A DNA stretch of 64,000 nucleotides, taken from assembly GCF_036373705.1 (NCBI RefSeq), contig NC_089863.1, forward strand, positions 4,485,444 through 4,549,443, read 5' to 3'. The stretch comes from Amia ocellicauda (taxonomy: Eukaryota > Chordata > Actinopteri > Amiiformes > Amiidae). Below are positions 9,582 to 22,293 of the stretch, in pieces. The position numbers were made by a program, and so were the translations under genes. How positions within the stretch are numbered: the stretch's first letter is position 1; the number at the start of each line of letters is the position of its first letter. The notes beneath the pieces were generated by a model, which searched no databases, was not told where the DNA came from, and saw only the letters and a list, made by a program, of their open reading frames with translations.

Positions 9582-10225
9582 ACGTTGATATGAATCTCCA
9601 TTGATTTATTTCTGTGTTCAACATGTATAATTCATGTATTTATTATTATCTTCTCTCTGCATTTATTTTTTATTCTGCCTTGGATTATCCTCCATACATG
9701 TCGCACAAATGAATGTACAATGCATTCTGGCCCTTCTCATCACTACAACAAGCAAAGCCAAAATATGAAAGAGAACGTGAGTTGAAAAGGTGAGGTGGTG
9801 TTTTTCTCTTTATATCTCTATTTACAGAGTAGACGAAATGCAGAGGAGGAAATATAAATAGAAAAGAAGAAAAAATGTCAACGAAGAACTGTAAATGCAC
9901 AGAGGGAAATGTGAACATAAAATTGGTATTACATACGGACATACGATTTTTCTTAGATCTATGTAAAAATGTAATATTTTATAGCATAGAGCGAAGTAAT
10001 ATGAACTGAAACAGACTATTTGAAGAAGTCTAAATACATCTGCTTGTTCAAAACAGAATACACTGTTTGGTTCTTGTTGTGAATACATTGGGGTGGATAT
10101 ATTTACGAATGGTATGGTGGTTGTGATCAAGAAGTGAAAAATGATGACCCCTCGTATGCTTGTGAGGATCTCAGCAGGGCTGTCCTGCGGGCTGACGACG
10201 GGTCTGGTAGCAGATGAAGGAGCTC

Positions 10226-10298
10226 TGGAGAATGCGGGCATCGGTCCCGCCACCTCTCGCATGCTAAGCGAGCGCTCTACCATCTGAGCTAATTCCCC
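10226..10298 (-). tRNA. tRNA-Ala-AGC: tRNA-Ala(AGC), unit 7
   Basis: Same sequence as the unit 1 gene. The spacer to its left is of unit 1 type, but the site just below the gene (gacgacgg) is of the second type, so this unit is a mosaic. Confidence 0.95.
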
Positions 10299-10440
10299 GC
10301 TGCTTCCTGTGGCAGCACCGCCCTGTGCAGCGCCGGCTGCAGGTTCGCTCTGAACTTTGCATCCCTTTGGGTTCACTGATACCCTGTTCCAGGACAGAAG
10401 AAGCTGTTTCCATCGGATTGCTTGAGTGCGTCCAAACGTG

Positions 10441-10513
10441 GGGCCAGTGGCGCAATGGATAACGCGTCTGACTACGAATCAGAAGACTGTAGGTTCGACT
10501 CCTACCTGGCTCG
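10441..10513 (+). tRNA. tRNA-Arg-ACG: tRNA-Arg(ACG), unit 7
   Basis: Same gene sequence as unit 1; unit 1 type 3' flank. Confidence 0.97.
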
Positions 10514-10944
10514 AAAGCATCTACATCCAACTCTCACTGTTTTCTTCTCATATCTGGCGACCAGCAGCACTACATCATAGTGTGCCGGACCAGGCATGGG
10601 AGGACCATCAAAGTCACCGCTACCACACTCCAATCTCATTCCATGATGATTATCAAACCAATGCACCAGTGTGACTGAGGTGCAACATACATTCAATGTC
10701 TTCATGGCTCCATCTGCTCATTCAATTCAACCTGTACCCGACAGCTGCCTCTCACCTGAAACGTAGTCAACAGAAATGCGCACTTGTATCACACCTTGTC
10801 GACACTGTTAATGTGTCATTGACACCCAATAACCTGACATGTTGCTTAATCCGTTTAATCTCAATTCTTTCATAATAAGACTCTGTTACAATAAGACACT
10901 TCCACAACACTACATTCATTTGAACAGATAATCACTTTTGAATA

Positions 10945-11170
10945 CAGTGTGGAGTAGTGGTTTGGGCTCTGTACCCTGTAGCACAGCACGGTGTGTGCAA
11001 TCTCTGGTACACTTACTACTCTTGAGCAAGGGACTTTAGCTGGATTGCACCAGTTAATGCCCACCCATGCCAATGGGTTAAGTGTAAGGAAAACAAAATG
11101 TGGTAATATCTCGTTAACATCTGTAAGTCACCCTGGCTATGGTGTCTGCTAAGAAATCGAATTAAAAAAT
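10945..11170 (+). mobile_element. V-SINE-like element, unit 7
   Basis: G-form, as in unit 1. Confidence 0.78.
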
Positions 11171-11814
11171 ACGTTGATATGAATCTCCATTGATTTATTT
11201 CTGTGTTCAACATGTATAATTCATGTATTTATTATTATCTTCTCTCTGCATTTATTTTTAATTCTGCCTTGGATTATCCTCCATACATGTCGCACAAATG
11301 AATGTACAATGCATTCTGGCCCTTCTCATCACTACAACAAGCAAAGGCAAAATATGAAAGAGAACGTGAGTTGAAAAGGTGAGGTGGTGTTTTTCTCTTT
11401 ATATCTCTATTTACAGAGTAGACGAAATGCAGAGGAGGAAATATAAATAGAAAAGAAGAAAAAATGTCAACGAAGAACTGTAAAGGCACAGAGGGAAATG
11501 TGAACATAAAATTGGTATTACATACGGACATACGTTTTTTCTTAGATCTATGTAAAAATGTAATATTTTATAGCATAGAGCGAAGTAATATGAACTGATA
11601 CAGAATATTAGATGAAGTCTAAATACATCTGTTTGTTCAAAACAGAATACACTGTATTGTTCTTGTTGTGAATACATTGGGGTGGATATATTTACGAATG
11701 GTATGGTGGTTGTGATCAAGAAGTGAAAAATGACGACCCCTCGTATGCTTGTGAGGATCTCAGCAGGGCTGTCCTGCGGGCTGAAGACGGGTCTGGTAGC
11801 AGATGAAGGAGCTC

Positions 11815-11887
11815 TGGAGAATGCGGGGATCGGTCCCGCCACCTCTCGCATGCTAAGCGAGCGCTCTACCATCTGAGCTAATTCCCC
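11815..11887 (-). tRNA. tRNA-Ala-AGC: tRNA-Ala(AGC), unit 8, T-loop variant
   Basis: G60 is changed to C in the T loop, on top of the shared C55. All stems are intact. Confidence 0.92.
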
Positions 11888-12029
11888 GCTGCTTTCTGTG
11901 GCAGCACCGCCCTGTGCAGCGCCGGCTGCAGGTTCGCTCTGAACTTTGCATCCCTTTGGGTTCACTGATACCCTGTTCCAGGACAGAAGAAGCTGTTTCC
12001 ATCGGATTGCTTGAGTGCGTCCAAACGTG

Positions 12030-12102
12030 GGGCCAGTGGCGCAATGGATAACACGTCTGACTACGAATCAGAAGACTGTAGGTTCGACTCCTACCTGGCT
12101 CG
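12030..12102 (+). tRNA. tRNA-Arg-ACG: tRNA-Arg(ACG), unit 8, D-stem mismatch
   Basis: G24 is changed to A (ataacgcg becomes ataacacg), so the 11:24 C-G pair becomes C-A in a D stem that already has a C-A at 13:22. Folding may be weakened; the anticodon and T arm are intact. Confidence 0.85.
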
Positions 12103-12533
12103 ACAGCATCTACAACCAACTCTCACTGTTTTCTTCTCATATCTGGCGACCAGCAACACTACATCATAGTGTGCCTGACCAGGCATGGGAGGACCATCAA
12201 AGTCACCGCTACCACACTCCAATCTCATTCCATGATGATTATCAAACCATTGCACCAGTGTGACTGAGGTGCAACATACATTCAATGTGTTCATGGCTCC
12301 ATCTGCTCATTCAATTCAACCTGTACCCGACTGCTGCCTCTCACCTGAACCGTAGTCAACAGAAATGCGCACTTGTATCACACCTTGTCGACACTGTTAA
12401 TGTGTCATTGACACCCAATAACCTGACATGTTGCTTAATCCGTTTAATCTCAATTCTTTCATAATAAGACTCTGTTACAATAAGACACTTCCACAACACT
12501 ACATTCATTTGAACAGATAATCACTTTTGAATA

Positions 12534-12759
12534 CAGTGTGGAGTAGTGGTTTGGGCTCTGTACCCTGTAGCACAGCACGGTGTGTGCAATCTCTGGTACA
12601 CTTACTACTCTTGAGCAAGGGACTTTAGCTAGATTGCACCAGTTAATGCCCACCCATGCCAATGGGTTAAGTGTAAGGAAAACAAAATGTGGTAATATCT
12701 CGTTAACATCTGTAAGTCACCCTGGCTATGGTGTCTGCTAAGAAATCGAATTAAAAAAT
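12534..12759 (+). mobile_element. V-SINE-like element, unit 8
   Basis: A-form; gaacagataatc flank. Confidence 0.78.
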
Positions 12760-13403
12760 ACGTTGATATGAATCTCCATTGATTTATTTCTGTGTTCAAC
12801 ATGTATAATTCATGTATTTATTATTATCTTCTCTCTGCATTTATTTTTTATTCTGCCTTGGATTATCCTCCATACATGTCGCACAAATGAATGTACAATG
12901 CATTCTGGCCCTTCTCATCACTACAACAAGCAAAGCCAAAATATGAAAGAGAACGTGAGTTGAAAAGGTGAGGTGGTGTTTTTCTCTTTATATCTCTATT
13001 TACAGAGTAGACGAAATGCAGAGGAGGAAATATAAATAGAAAAGAAGAAAAAATGTCAACGAAGAACTGTAAATGCACAGAGGGAAATGTGAACATAAAA
13101 TTGGTATTACATACGGACATACGATTTTTCTTAGATCTATGTAAAAATGTAATATTTTATAGCATAGAGCGAAGTAATATGAACTGAAACAGACTATTTG
13201 AAGAAGTCTAAATACATCTGCTTGTTCAAAACAGAATACACTGTTTGGTTCTTGTTGTGAATACATTGGGGTGGATATATTTACGAATGGTATGGTGGTT
13301 GTGATCAAGAAGTGAAAAATGATGACCCCTCGTATGCTTGTGAGGATCTCAGCAGGGCTGTCCTGCGGGCTGAAGACGGGTCTGGTAGCAAATGAAGGAG
13401 CTC

Positions 13404-13476
13404 TGGAGAATGCGGGCATCGGTCCCGCCACCTCTCGCATGCTAAGCGAGCGCTCTACCATCTGAGCTAATTCCCC
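13404..13476 (-). tRNA. tRNA-Ala-AGC: tRNA-Ala(AGC), unit 9
   Basis: Same sequence as the unit 1 gene, in a unit of unit 1 haplotype. Confidence 0.95.
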
Positions 13477-13618
13477 GCTGCTTCCTGTGGCAGCACCGCC
13501 CTGTGCAGCGCCGGCTGCAGGTTCGCTCTGAACTTTGCATCCCTTTGGGTTCACTGATACCCTGTTCCAGGACAGAAGAAGCTGTTTCCATCGGATTGCT
13601 TGAGTGCGTCCAAACGTG

Positions 13619-13691
13619 GGGCCAGTGGCGCAATGGATAACGCGTCTGACTACGAATCAGAAGACTGTAGGTTCGACTCCTACCTGGCTCG
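13619..13691 (+). tRNA. tRNA-Arg-ACG: tRNA-Arg(ACG), unit 9
   Basis: Same gene and 3' flank as unit 1. Confidence 0.97.
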
Positions 13692-14122
13692 AAAGCATCT
13701 ACATCCAACTCTCACTGTTTTCTTCTCATATCTGGCGACCAGCAGCACTACATCATAGTGTGCCGGACCAGGCATGGGAGGACCATCAAAGTCACCGCTA
13801 CCACACTCCAATCTCATTCCATGATGATTATCAAACCAATGCACCAGTGTGACTGAGGTGCAACATACATTCAATGTCTTCATGGCTCCATCTGCTCATT
13901 CAATTCAACCTGTACCCGACTGCTGCCTCTCACCTGAAACGTAGTCAACAGAAATGCGCACTTGTATCACACCTTGTCGACACTGTTAATGTGTCATTGA
14001 CACCCAATAACCTGACATGTTGCTTAATCCGTTTAATCTCAATTCTTTCATAATAAGACTCTGTTACAATAAGACACTTCCACAACACTACATTCATTTG
14101 AACAGATAATCACTTTTGAATA

Positions 14123-14348
14123 CAGTGTGGAGTAGTGGTTTGGGCTCTGTACCCTGTAGCACAGCACGGTGTGTGCAATCTCTGGTACACTTACTACTCT
14201 TGAGCAAGGGACTTTAGCTGGATTGCACCAGTTAATGCCCACCCATGCCAATGGGTTAAGTGTAAGGAAAACAAAATGTGGTAATATCTCGTTAACATCT
14301 GTAAGTCACCCTGGCTATGGTGTCTGCTAAGAAATCGAATTAAAAAAT
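14123..14348 (+). mobile_element. V-SINE-like element, unit 9
   Basis: G-form. Confidence 0.78.
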
Positions 14349-14992
14349 ACGTTGATATGAATCTCCATTGATTTATTTCTGTGTTCAACATGTATAATTC
14401 ATGTATTTATTATTATCTTCTCTCTGCATTTATTTTTAATTCTGCCTTGGATTATCCTCCATACATGTCGCACAAATGAATGTACAATGCATTCTGGCCC
14501 TTCTCATCACTACAACAAGCAAAGGCAAAATATGAAAGAGAACGTGAGTTGAAAAGGTGAGGTGGTGTTTTTCTCTTTATATCTCTATTTACAGAGTAGA
14601 CGAAATGCAGAGGAGGAAATATAAATAGAAAAGAAGAAAAAATGTCAACGAAGAACTGTAAAGGCACAGAGGGAAATGTGAACATAAAATTGGTATTACA
14701 TACGGACATACGTTTTTTCTTAGATCTATGTAAAAATGTAATATTTTATAGCATAGAGCGAAGTAATATGAACTGATACAGAATATTAGATGAAGTCTAA
14801 ATACATCTGTTTGTTCAAAACAGAATACACTGTATTGTTCTTGTTGTGAATACATTGGGGTGGATATATTTACGAATGGTATGGTGGTTGTGATCAAGAA
14901 GTGAAAAATGACGACCCCTCGTATGCTTGTGAGGATCTCAGCAGGGCTGTCCTGCGGGCTGAAGACGGGTCTGGTAGCAGATGAAGGAGCTC

Positions 14993-15065
14993 TGGAGAAT
15001 GCGGGGATCGGTCCCGCCACCTCTCGCATGCTAAGCGAGCGCTCTACCATCTGAGCTAATTCCCC
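14993..15065 (-). tRNA. tRNA-Ala-AGC: tRNA-Ala(AGC), unit 10, T-loop variant
   Basis: Carries the same C60 change as unit 8. Confidence 0.92.
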
Positions 15066-15207
15066 GCTGCTTTCTGTGGCAGCACCGCCCTGTGCAGCGC
15101 CGGCTGCAGGTTCGCTCTGAACTTTGCATCCCTTTGGGTTCACTGATACCCTGTTCCAGGACAGAAGAAGCTGTTTCCATCGGATTGCTTGAGTGCGTCC
15201 AAACGTG

Positions 15208-15280
15208 GGGCCAGTGGCGCAATGGATAACACGTCTGACTACGAATCAGAAGACTGTAGGTTCGACTCCTACCTGGCTCG
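15208..15280 (+). tRNA. tRNA-Arg-ACG: tRNA-Arg(ACG), unit 10, D-stem mismatch
   Basis: Carries the same A24 change as unit 8. Confidence 0.85.
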
Positions 15281-15711
15281 ACAGCATCTACAACCAACTC
15301 TCACTGTTTTCTTCTCATATCTGGCGACCAGCAACACTACATCATAGTGTGCCTGACCAGGCATGGGAGGACCATCAAAGTCACCGCTACCACACTCCAA
15401 TCTCATTCCATGATGATTATCAAACCATTGCACCAGTGTGACTGAGGTGCAACATACATTCAATGTGTTCATGGCTCCATCTGCTCATTCAATTCAACCT
15501 GTACCCGACTGCTGCCTCTCACCTGAACCGTAGTCAACAGAAATGCGCACTTGTATCACACCTTGTCGACACTGTTAATGTGTCATTGACACCCAATAAC
15601 CTGACATGTTGCTTAATCCGTTTAATCTCAATTCTTTCATAATAAGACTCTGTTACAATAAGACACTTCCACAACACTACATTCATTTGAACAGATAATC
15701 ACTTTTGAATA

Positions 15712-15937
15712 CAGTGTGGAGTAGTGGTTTGGGCTCTGTACCCTGTAGCACAGCACGGTGTGTGCAATCTCTGGTACACTTACTACTCTTGAGCAAGGGA
15801 CTTTAGCTAGATTGCACCAGTTAATGCCCACCCATGCCAATGGGTTAAGTGTAAGGAAAACAAAATGTGGTAATATCTCGTTAACATCTGTAAGTCACCC
15901 TGGCTATGGTGTCTGCTAAGAAATCGAATTAAAAAAT
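15712..15937 (+). mobile_element. V-SINE-like element, unit 10
   Basis: A-form; gaacagataatc flank. Confidence 0.78.
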
Positions 15938-16581
15938 ACGTTGATATGAATCTCCATTGATTTATTTCTGTGTTCAACATGTATAATTCATGTATTTATT
16001 ATTATCTTCTCTCTGCATTTATTTTTTATTCTGCCTTGGATTATCCTCCATACATGTCGCACAAATGAATGTACAATGCATTCTGGCCCTTCTCATCACT
16101 ACAACAAGCAAAGCCAAAATATGAAAGAGAACGTGAGTTGAAAAGGTGAGGTGGTGTTTTTCTCTTTATATCTCTATTTACAGAGTAGACGAAATGCAGA
16201 GGAGGAAATATAAATAGAAAAGAAGAAAAAATGTCAACGAAGAACTGTAAATGCACAGAGGGAAATGTGAACATAAAATTGGTATTACATACGGACATAC
16301 GATTTTTCTTAGATCTATGTAAAAATGTAATATTTTATAGCATAGAGCGAAGTAATATGAACTGAAACAGACTATTTGAAGAAGTCTAAATACATCTGCT
16401 TGTTCAAAACAGAATACACTGTTTGGTTCTTGTTGTGAATACATTGGGGTGGATATATTTACGAATGGTATGGTGGTTGTGATCAAGAAGTGAAAAATGA
16501 TGACCCCTCGTATGCTTGTGAGGATCTCAGCAGGGCTGTCCTGCGGGCTGAAGACGGGTCTGGTAGCAAATGAAGGAGCTC

Positions 16582-16654
16582 TGGAGAATGCGGGCATCGG
16601 TCCCGCCACCTCTCGCATGCTAAGCGAGCGCTCTACCATCTGAGCTAATTCCCC
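16582..16654 (-). tRNA. tRNA-Ala-AGC: tRNA-Ala(AGC), unit 11
   Basis: Same sequence as the unit 1 gene. Confidence 0.95.
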
Positions 16655-16796
16655 GCTGCTTCCTGTGGCAGCACCGCCCTGTGCAGCGCCGGCTGCAGGT
16701 TCGCTCTGAACTTTGCATCCCTTTGGGTTCACTGATACCCTGTTCCAGGACAGAAGAAGCTGTTTCCATCGGATTGCTTGAGTGCGTCCAAACGTG

Positions 16797-16869
16797 GGGC
16801 CAGTGGCGCAATGGATAACGCGTCTGACTACGAATCAGAAGACTGTAGGTTCGACTCCTACCTGGCTCG
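16797..16869 (+). tRNA. tRNA-Arg-ACG: tRNA-Arg(ACG), unit 11
   Basis: Same gene and 3' flank as unit 1. Confidence 0.97.
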
Positions 16870-17300
16870 AAAGCATCTACATCCAACTCTCACTGTTTTC
16901 TTCTCATATCTGGCGACCAGCAGCACTACATCATAGTGTGCCGGACCAGGCATGGGAGGACCATCAAAGTCACCGCTACCACACTCCAATCTCATTCCAT
17001 GATGATTATCAAACCAATGCACCAGTGTGACTGAGGTGCAACATACATTCAATGTCTTCATGGCTCCATCTGCTCATTCAATTCAACCTGTACCCGACTG
17101 CTGCCTCTCACCTGAAACGTAGTCAACAGAAATGCGCACTTGTATCACACCTTGTCGACACTGTTAATGTGTCATTGACACCCAATAACCTGACATGTTG
17201 CTTAATCCGTTTAATCTCAATTCTTTCATAATAAGACTCTGTTACAATAAGACACTTCCACAACACTACATTCATTTGAACAGATAATCACTTTTGAATA

Positions 17301-17526
17301 CAGTGTGGAGTAGTGGTTTGGGCTCTGTACCCTGTAGCACAGCACGGTGTGTGCAATCTCTGGTACACTTACTACTCTTGAGCAAGGGACTTTAGCTGGA
17401 TTGCACCAGTTAATGCCCACCCATGCCAATGGGTTAAGTGTAAGGAAAACAAAATGTGGTAATATCTCGTTAACATCTGTAAGTCACCCTGGCTATGGTG
17501 TCTGCTAAGAAATCGAATTAAAAAAT
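17301..17526 (+). mobile_element. V-SINE-like element, unit 11
   Basis: G-form. Confidence 0.78.
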
Positions 17527-18170
17527 ACGTTGATATGAATCTCCATTGATTTATTTCTGTGTTCAACATGTATAATTCATGTATTTATTATTATCTTCTC
17601 TCTGCATTTATTTTTAATTCTGCCTTGGATTATCCTCCATACATGTCGCACAAATGAATGTACAATGCATTCTGGCCCTTCTCATCACTACAACAAGCAA
17701 AGGCAAAATATGAAAGAGAACGTGAGTTGAAAAGGTGAGGTGGTGTTTTTCTCTTTATATCTCTATTTACAGAGTAGACGAAATGCAGAGGAGGAAATAT
17801 AAATAGAAAAGAAGAAAAAATGTCAACGAAGAACTGTAAAGGCACAGAGGGAAATGTGAACATAAAATTGGTATTACATACGGACATACGATTTTTCTTA
17901 GATCTATGTAAAAATGTAATATTTTATAGCATAGAGCGAAGTAATATGAACTGATACAGAATATTAGATGAAGTCTAAATACATCTGTTTGTTCAAAACA
18001 GAATACACTGTATTGTTCTTGTTGTGAATACATTGGGGTGGATATATTTACGAATGGTATGGTGGTTGTGATCAAGAAGTGAAAAATGACGACCCCTCGT
18101 ATGCTTGTGAGGATCTCAGCAGGGCTGTCCTGCGGGCTGAAGACGGGTCTGGTAGCAGATGAAGGAGCTC

Positions 18171-18243
18171 TGGAGAATGCGGGCATCGGTCCCGCCACCT
18201 CTCGCATGCTAAGCGAGCGCTCTACCATCTGAGCTAATTCCCC
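18171..18243 (-). tRNA. tRNA-Ala-AGC: tRNA-Ala(AGC), unit 12
   Basis: Same sequence as the unit 1 gene; the spacer is like that of unit 2. Confidence 0.95.
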
Positions 18244-18385
18244 GCTGCTTCCTGTGGCAGCACCGCCCTGTGCAGCGCCGGCTGCAGGTTCGCTCTGAAC
18301 TTTGCATCCCTTTGGGTTCACTGATACCCTGTTCCAGGACAGAAGAAGCTGTTTCCATCGGATTGCTTGAGTGCGTCCAAACGTG

Positions 18386-18458
18386 GGGCCAGTGGCGCAA
18401 TGGATAACGCGTCTGACTACGAATCAGAAGACTGTAGGTTCGACTCCTACCTGGCTCG
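18386..18458 (+). tRNA. tRNA-Arg-ACG: tRNA-Arg(ACG), unit 12
   Basis: Same gene and 3' flank as unit 1. Confidence 0.97.
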
Positions 18459-18889
18459 AAAGCATCTACATCCAACTCTCACTGTTTTCTTCTCATATCT
18501 GGCGACCAGCAGCACTACATCATAGTGTGCCGGACCAGGCATGGGAGGACCATCAAAGTCACCGCTACCACACTCCAATCTCATTCCATGATGATTATCA
18601 AACCAATGCACCAGTGTGACTGAGGTGCAACATACATTCAATGTCTTCATGGCTCCATCTGCTCATTCAATTCAACCTGTACCCGACTGCTGCCTCTCAC
18701 CTGAAACGTAGTCAACAGAAATGCGCACTTGTATCACACCTTGTCGACACTGTTAATGTGTCATTGACACCCAATAACCTGACATGTTGCTTAATCCGTT
18801 TAATCTCAATTCTTTCATAATAAGACTCTGTTACAATAAGACACTTCCACAACACTACATTCATTTGAACAGATAATCACTTTTGAATA

Positions 18890-19115
18890 CAGTGTGGAGT
18901 AGTGGTTTGGGCTCTGTACCCTGTAGCACAGCACGGTGTGTGCAATCTCTGGTACACTTACTACTCTTGAGCAAGGGACTTTAGCTGGATTGCACCAGTT
19001 AATGCCCACCCATGCCAATGGGTTAAGTGTAAGGAAAACAAAATGTGGTAATATCTCGTTAACATCTGTAAGTCACCCTGGCTATGGTGTCTGCTAAGAA
19101 ATCGAATTAAAAAAT
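18890..19115 (+). mobile_element. V-SINE-like element, unit 12
   Basis: G-form. Confidence 0.78.
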
Positions 19116-19759
19116 ACGTTGATATGAATCTCCATTGATTTATTTCTGTGTTCAACATGTATAATTCATGTATTTATTATTATCTTCTCTCTGCATTTAT
19201 TTTTAATTCTGCCTTGGATTATCCTCCATACATGTCGCACAAATGAATGTACAATGCATTCTGGCCCTTCTCATCACTACAACAAGCAAAGGCAAAATAT
19301 GAAAGAGAACGTGAGTTGAAAAGGTGAGGTGGTGTTTTTCTCTTTATATCTCTATTTACAGAGTAGACGAAATGCAGAGGAGGAAATATAAATAGAAAAG
19401 AAGAAAAAATGTCAACGAAGAACTGTAAAGGCACAGAGGGAAATGTGAACATAAAATTGGTATTACATACGGACATACGTTTTTTCTTAGATCTATGTAA
19501 AAATGTAATATTTTATAGCATAGAGCGAAGTAATATGAACTGATACAGAATATTAGATGAAGTCTAAATACATCTGTTTGTTCAAAACAGAATACACTGT
19601 ATTGTTCTTGTTGTGAATACATTGGGGTGGATATATTTACGAATGGTATGGTGGTTGTGATCAAGAAGTGAAAAATGACGACCCCTCGTATGCTTGTGAG
19701 GATCTCAGCAGGGCTGTCCTGCGGGCTGACGACGGGTCTGGTAGCAGATGAAGGAGCTC

Positions 19760-19832
19760 TGGAGAATGCGGGCATCGGTCCCGCCACCTCTCGCATGCTA
19801 AGCGAGCGCTCTACCATCTGAGCTAATTCCCC
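19760..19832 (-). tRNA. tRNA-Ala-AGC: tRNA-Ala(AGC), unit 13
   Basis: Same sequence as the unit 1 gene. Confidence 0.95.
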
Positions 19833-19974
19833 GCTGCTTCCTGTGGCAGCACCGCCCTGTGCAGCGCCGGCTGCAGGTTCGCTCTGAACTTTGCATCCCT
19901 TTGGGTTCACTGATACCCTGTTCCAGGACAGAAGAAGCTGTTTCCATCGGATTGCTTGAGTGCGTCCAAACGTG

Positions 19975-20047
19975 GGGCCAGTGGCGCAATGGATAACGCG
20001 TCTGACTACGAATCAGAAGACTGTAGGTTCGACTCCTACCTGGCTCG
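19975..20047 (+). tRNA. tRNA-Arg-ACG: tRNA-Arg(ACG), unit 13
   Basis: Same gene sequence as unit 1; second 3' flank type. Confidence 0.97.
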
Positions 20048-20478
20048 ACAGCATCTACAACCAACTCTCACTGTTTTCTTCTCATATCTGGCGACCAGCA
20101 ACACTACATCATAGTGTGCCGGACCAGGCATGGGAGGACCATCAAAGTCACCGCTACCACACTCCAATCTCATTCCATGATGATTATCAAACCATTGCAC
20201 CAGTGTGACTGAGGTGCAACATACATTCAATGTCTTCATGGCTCCATCTGCTCATTCAATTCAACCTGTACCCGACTGCTGCCTCTCACCTGAAACGTAG
20301 TCAACAGAAATGCGCACTTGTATCACACCTTGTCGACACTGTTAATGTGTCATTGACACCCAATATCCTGACATGTTGCTTAATCCGTTTAATCTCAATT
20401 CTTTCATAATAAGACTCTGTTACAATAAGACACTTCCACAACACTACATTCATTTGAATAGACAATCACTTTTGAATA

Positions 20479-20704
20479 CAGTGTGGAGTAGTGGTTTGGG
20501 CTCTGTACCCTGTAGCACAGCACGGTGTGTGCAATCTCTGGTACACTTACTACTCTTGAGCAAGGGACTTTAGCTAGATTGCACCAGTTAATGCCCACCC
20601 ATGCCAATGGGTTAAGTGTAAGGAAAACAAAATGTGGTAATATCTCGTTAACATCTGTAAGTCACCCTGGCTATGGTGTCTGCTAAGAAATCGAATTAAA
20701 AAAT
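20479..20704 (+). mobile_element. V-SINE-like element, unit 13
   Basis: A-form; gaatagacaatc flank. Confidence 0.78.
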
Positions 20705-21348
20705 ACGTTGATATGAATCTCCATTGATTTATTTCTGTGTTCAACATGTATAATTCATGTATTTATTATTATCTTCTCTCTGCATTTATTTTTAATTCTG
20801 CCTTGGATTATCCTCCATACATGTCGCACAAATCAATGTACAATGCATTCTGGCCCTTCTCATCACTACAACAAGCAAAGGCAAAATATGAAAGAGAACG
20901 TGAGTTGAAAAGGTGAGGTGGTGTTTTTCTCTTTATATCTCTATTTACAGAGTAGACGAAATGCAGAGGAGGAAATATAAATAGAAAAGAAGAAAAAATG
21001 TCAACGAAGAACTGTAAATGCACAGAGGGAAATGTGAACATAAAATTGGTATTACATACGGACATACGTTTTTTCTTAGATCTATGTAAAAATGTAATAT
21101 TTTATAGCATAGAGCGAAGTAATATGAACTGATACAGAATATTAGATGAAGTCTAAATACATCTGTTTGTTCAAAACAGAATACACTGTATTGTTCTTGT
21201 TGTGAATACATTGGGGTGGATATATTTACGAATGGTATGGTGGTTGTGATCAAGAAGTGAAAAATGATGACCCCTCGTATGCTTGTGAGGATCTCAGCAG
21301 GGCTGTCCTGCGGGCTGACGACGGGTCTGGTAGCAGATGAAGGAGCTC

Positions 21349-21421
21349 TGGAGAATGCGGGCATCGGTCCCGCCACCTCTCGCATGCTAAGCGAGCGCTC
21401 TACCATCTGAGCTAATTCCCC
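21349..21421 (-). tRNA. tRNA-Ala-AGC: tRNA-Ala(AGC), unit 14
   Basis: Same sequence as the unit 1 gene. Confidence 0.95.
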
Positions 21422-21563
21422 GCTGCTTCCTGTGGCAGCACCGCCCTGTGCAGCGCCGGCTGCAGGTTCGCTCTGAACTTTGCATCCCTTTGGGTTCACT
21501 GATACCCTGTTCCAGGACAGAAGAAGCTGTTTCCATCGGATTGCTTGAGTGCGTCCAACCGTG

Positions 21564-21636
21564 GGGCCAGTGGCGCAATGGATAACGCGTCTGACTACGA
21601 ATCAGAAGACTGTAGGTTCGACTCCTACCTGGCTCG
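21564..21636 (+). tRNA. tRNA-Arg-ACG: tRNA-Arg(ACG), unit 14
   Basis: Same gene sequence as unit 1; the 5' flank reads aaccg, not aaacg. Confidence 0.97.
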
Positions 21637-22067
21637 ACAGCATCTACAACCAACTCTCACTGTTTTCTTCTCATATCTGGCGACCAGCAGCACTACATCA
21701 TAGTGTGCCTGACCAGGCATGGGAGGACCATCAAAGTCACCGCTACCACACTCCAATCTCATTCCATGATGATTATCAAACCATTGCACCAGTGTGACTG
21801 AGGTGCAACATACATTCAATGTGTTCATGGCTCCATCTGCTCATTCAATTCAACCTGTACCCGACTGCTGCCTCTCACCTGAAACGTAGTCAACAGAAAT
21901 GCGCACTTGTATCACACCTTGTCGACACTGTTAATGTGTCATTGACACCCAATATCCTGACATGTTGCTTAATCCGTTTAATCTCAATTCTTTCATAATA
22001 AGACTCTGTTACAATAAGACACTTCCACAACACTACATTCATTTGAATAGACAATCACTTTTGAATA

Positions 22068-22293
22068 CAGTGTGGAGTAGTGGTTTGGGCTCTGTACCCT
22101 GTAGCACAGCACGGTGTGTGCAATCTCTGGTACACTTACTACTCTTGAGCAAGGGACTTTAGCTAGATTGCACCAGTTAATGCCCACCCATGCCAATGGG
22201 TTAAGTGTAAGGAAAACAAAATGTGGTAATATCTCGTTAACATCTGTAAGTCACCCTGGCTATGGTGTCTGCTAAGAAATCGAATTAAAAAAT
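22068..22293 (+). mobile_element. V-SINE-like element, unit 14
   Basis: A-form; gaatagacaatc flank. Confidence 0.78.

Larger units (their letters stand above)
11124..17479 (+). repeat. Duplicated two-unit block: units 8-9 and 10-11
   Basis: Units 8 and 10 share private changes: C60 in tRNA-Ala, A24 in tRNA-Arg, and gctttctg in the promoter interval. Units 9 and 11 are both of the unit 1 haplotype. The order 8-9-10-11 is therefore a tandem duplication of a 3,178-bp dimer. Ends are given at unit borders; the real breakpoints are not resolved. Confidence 0.85.
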
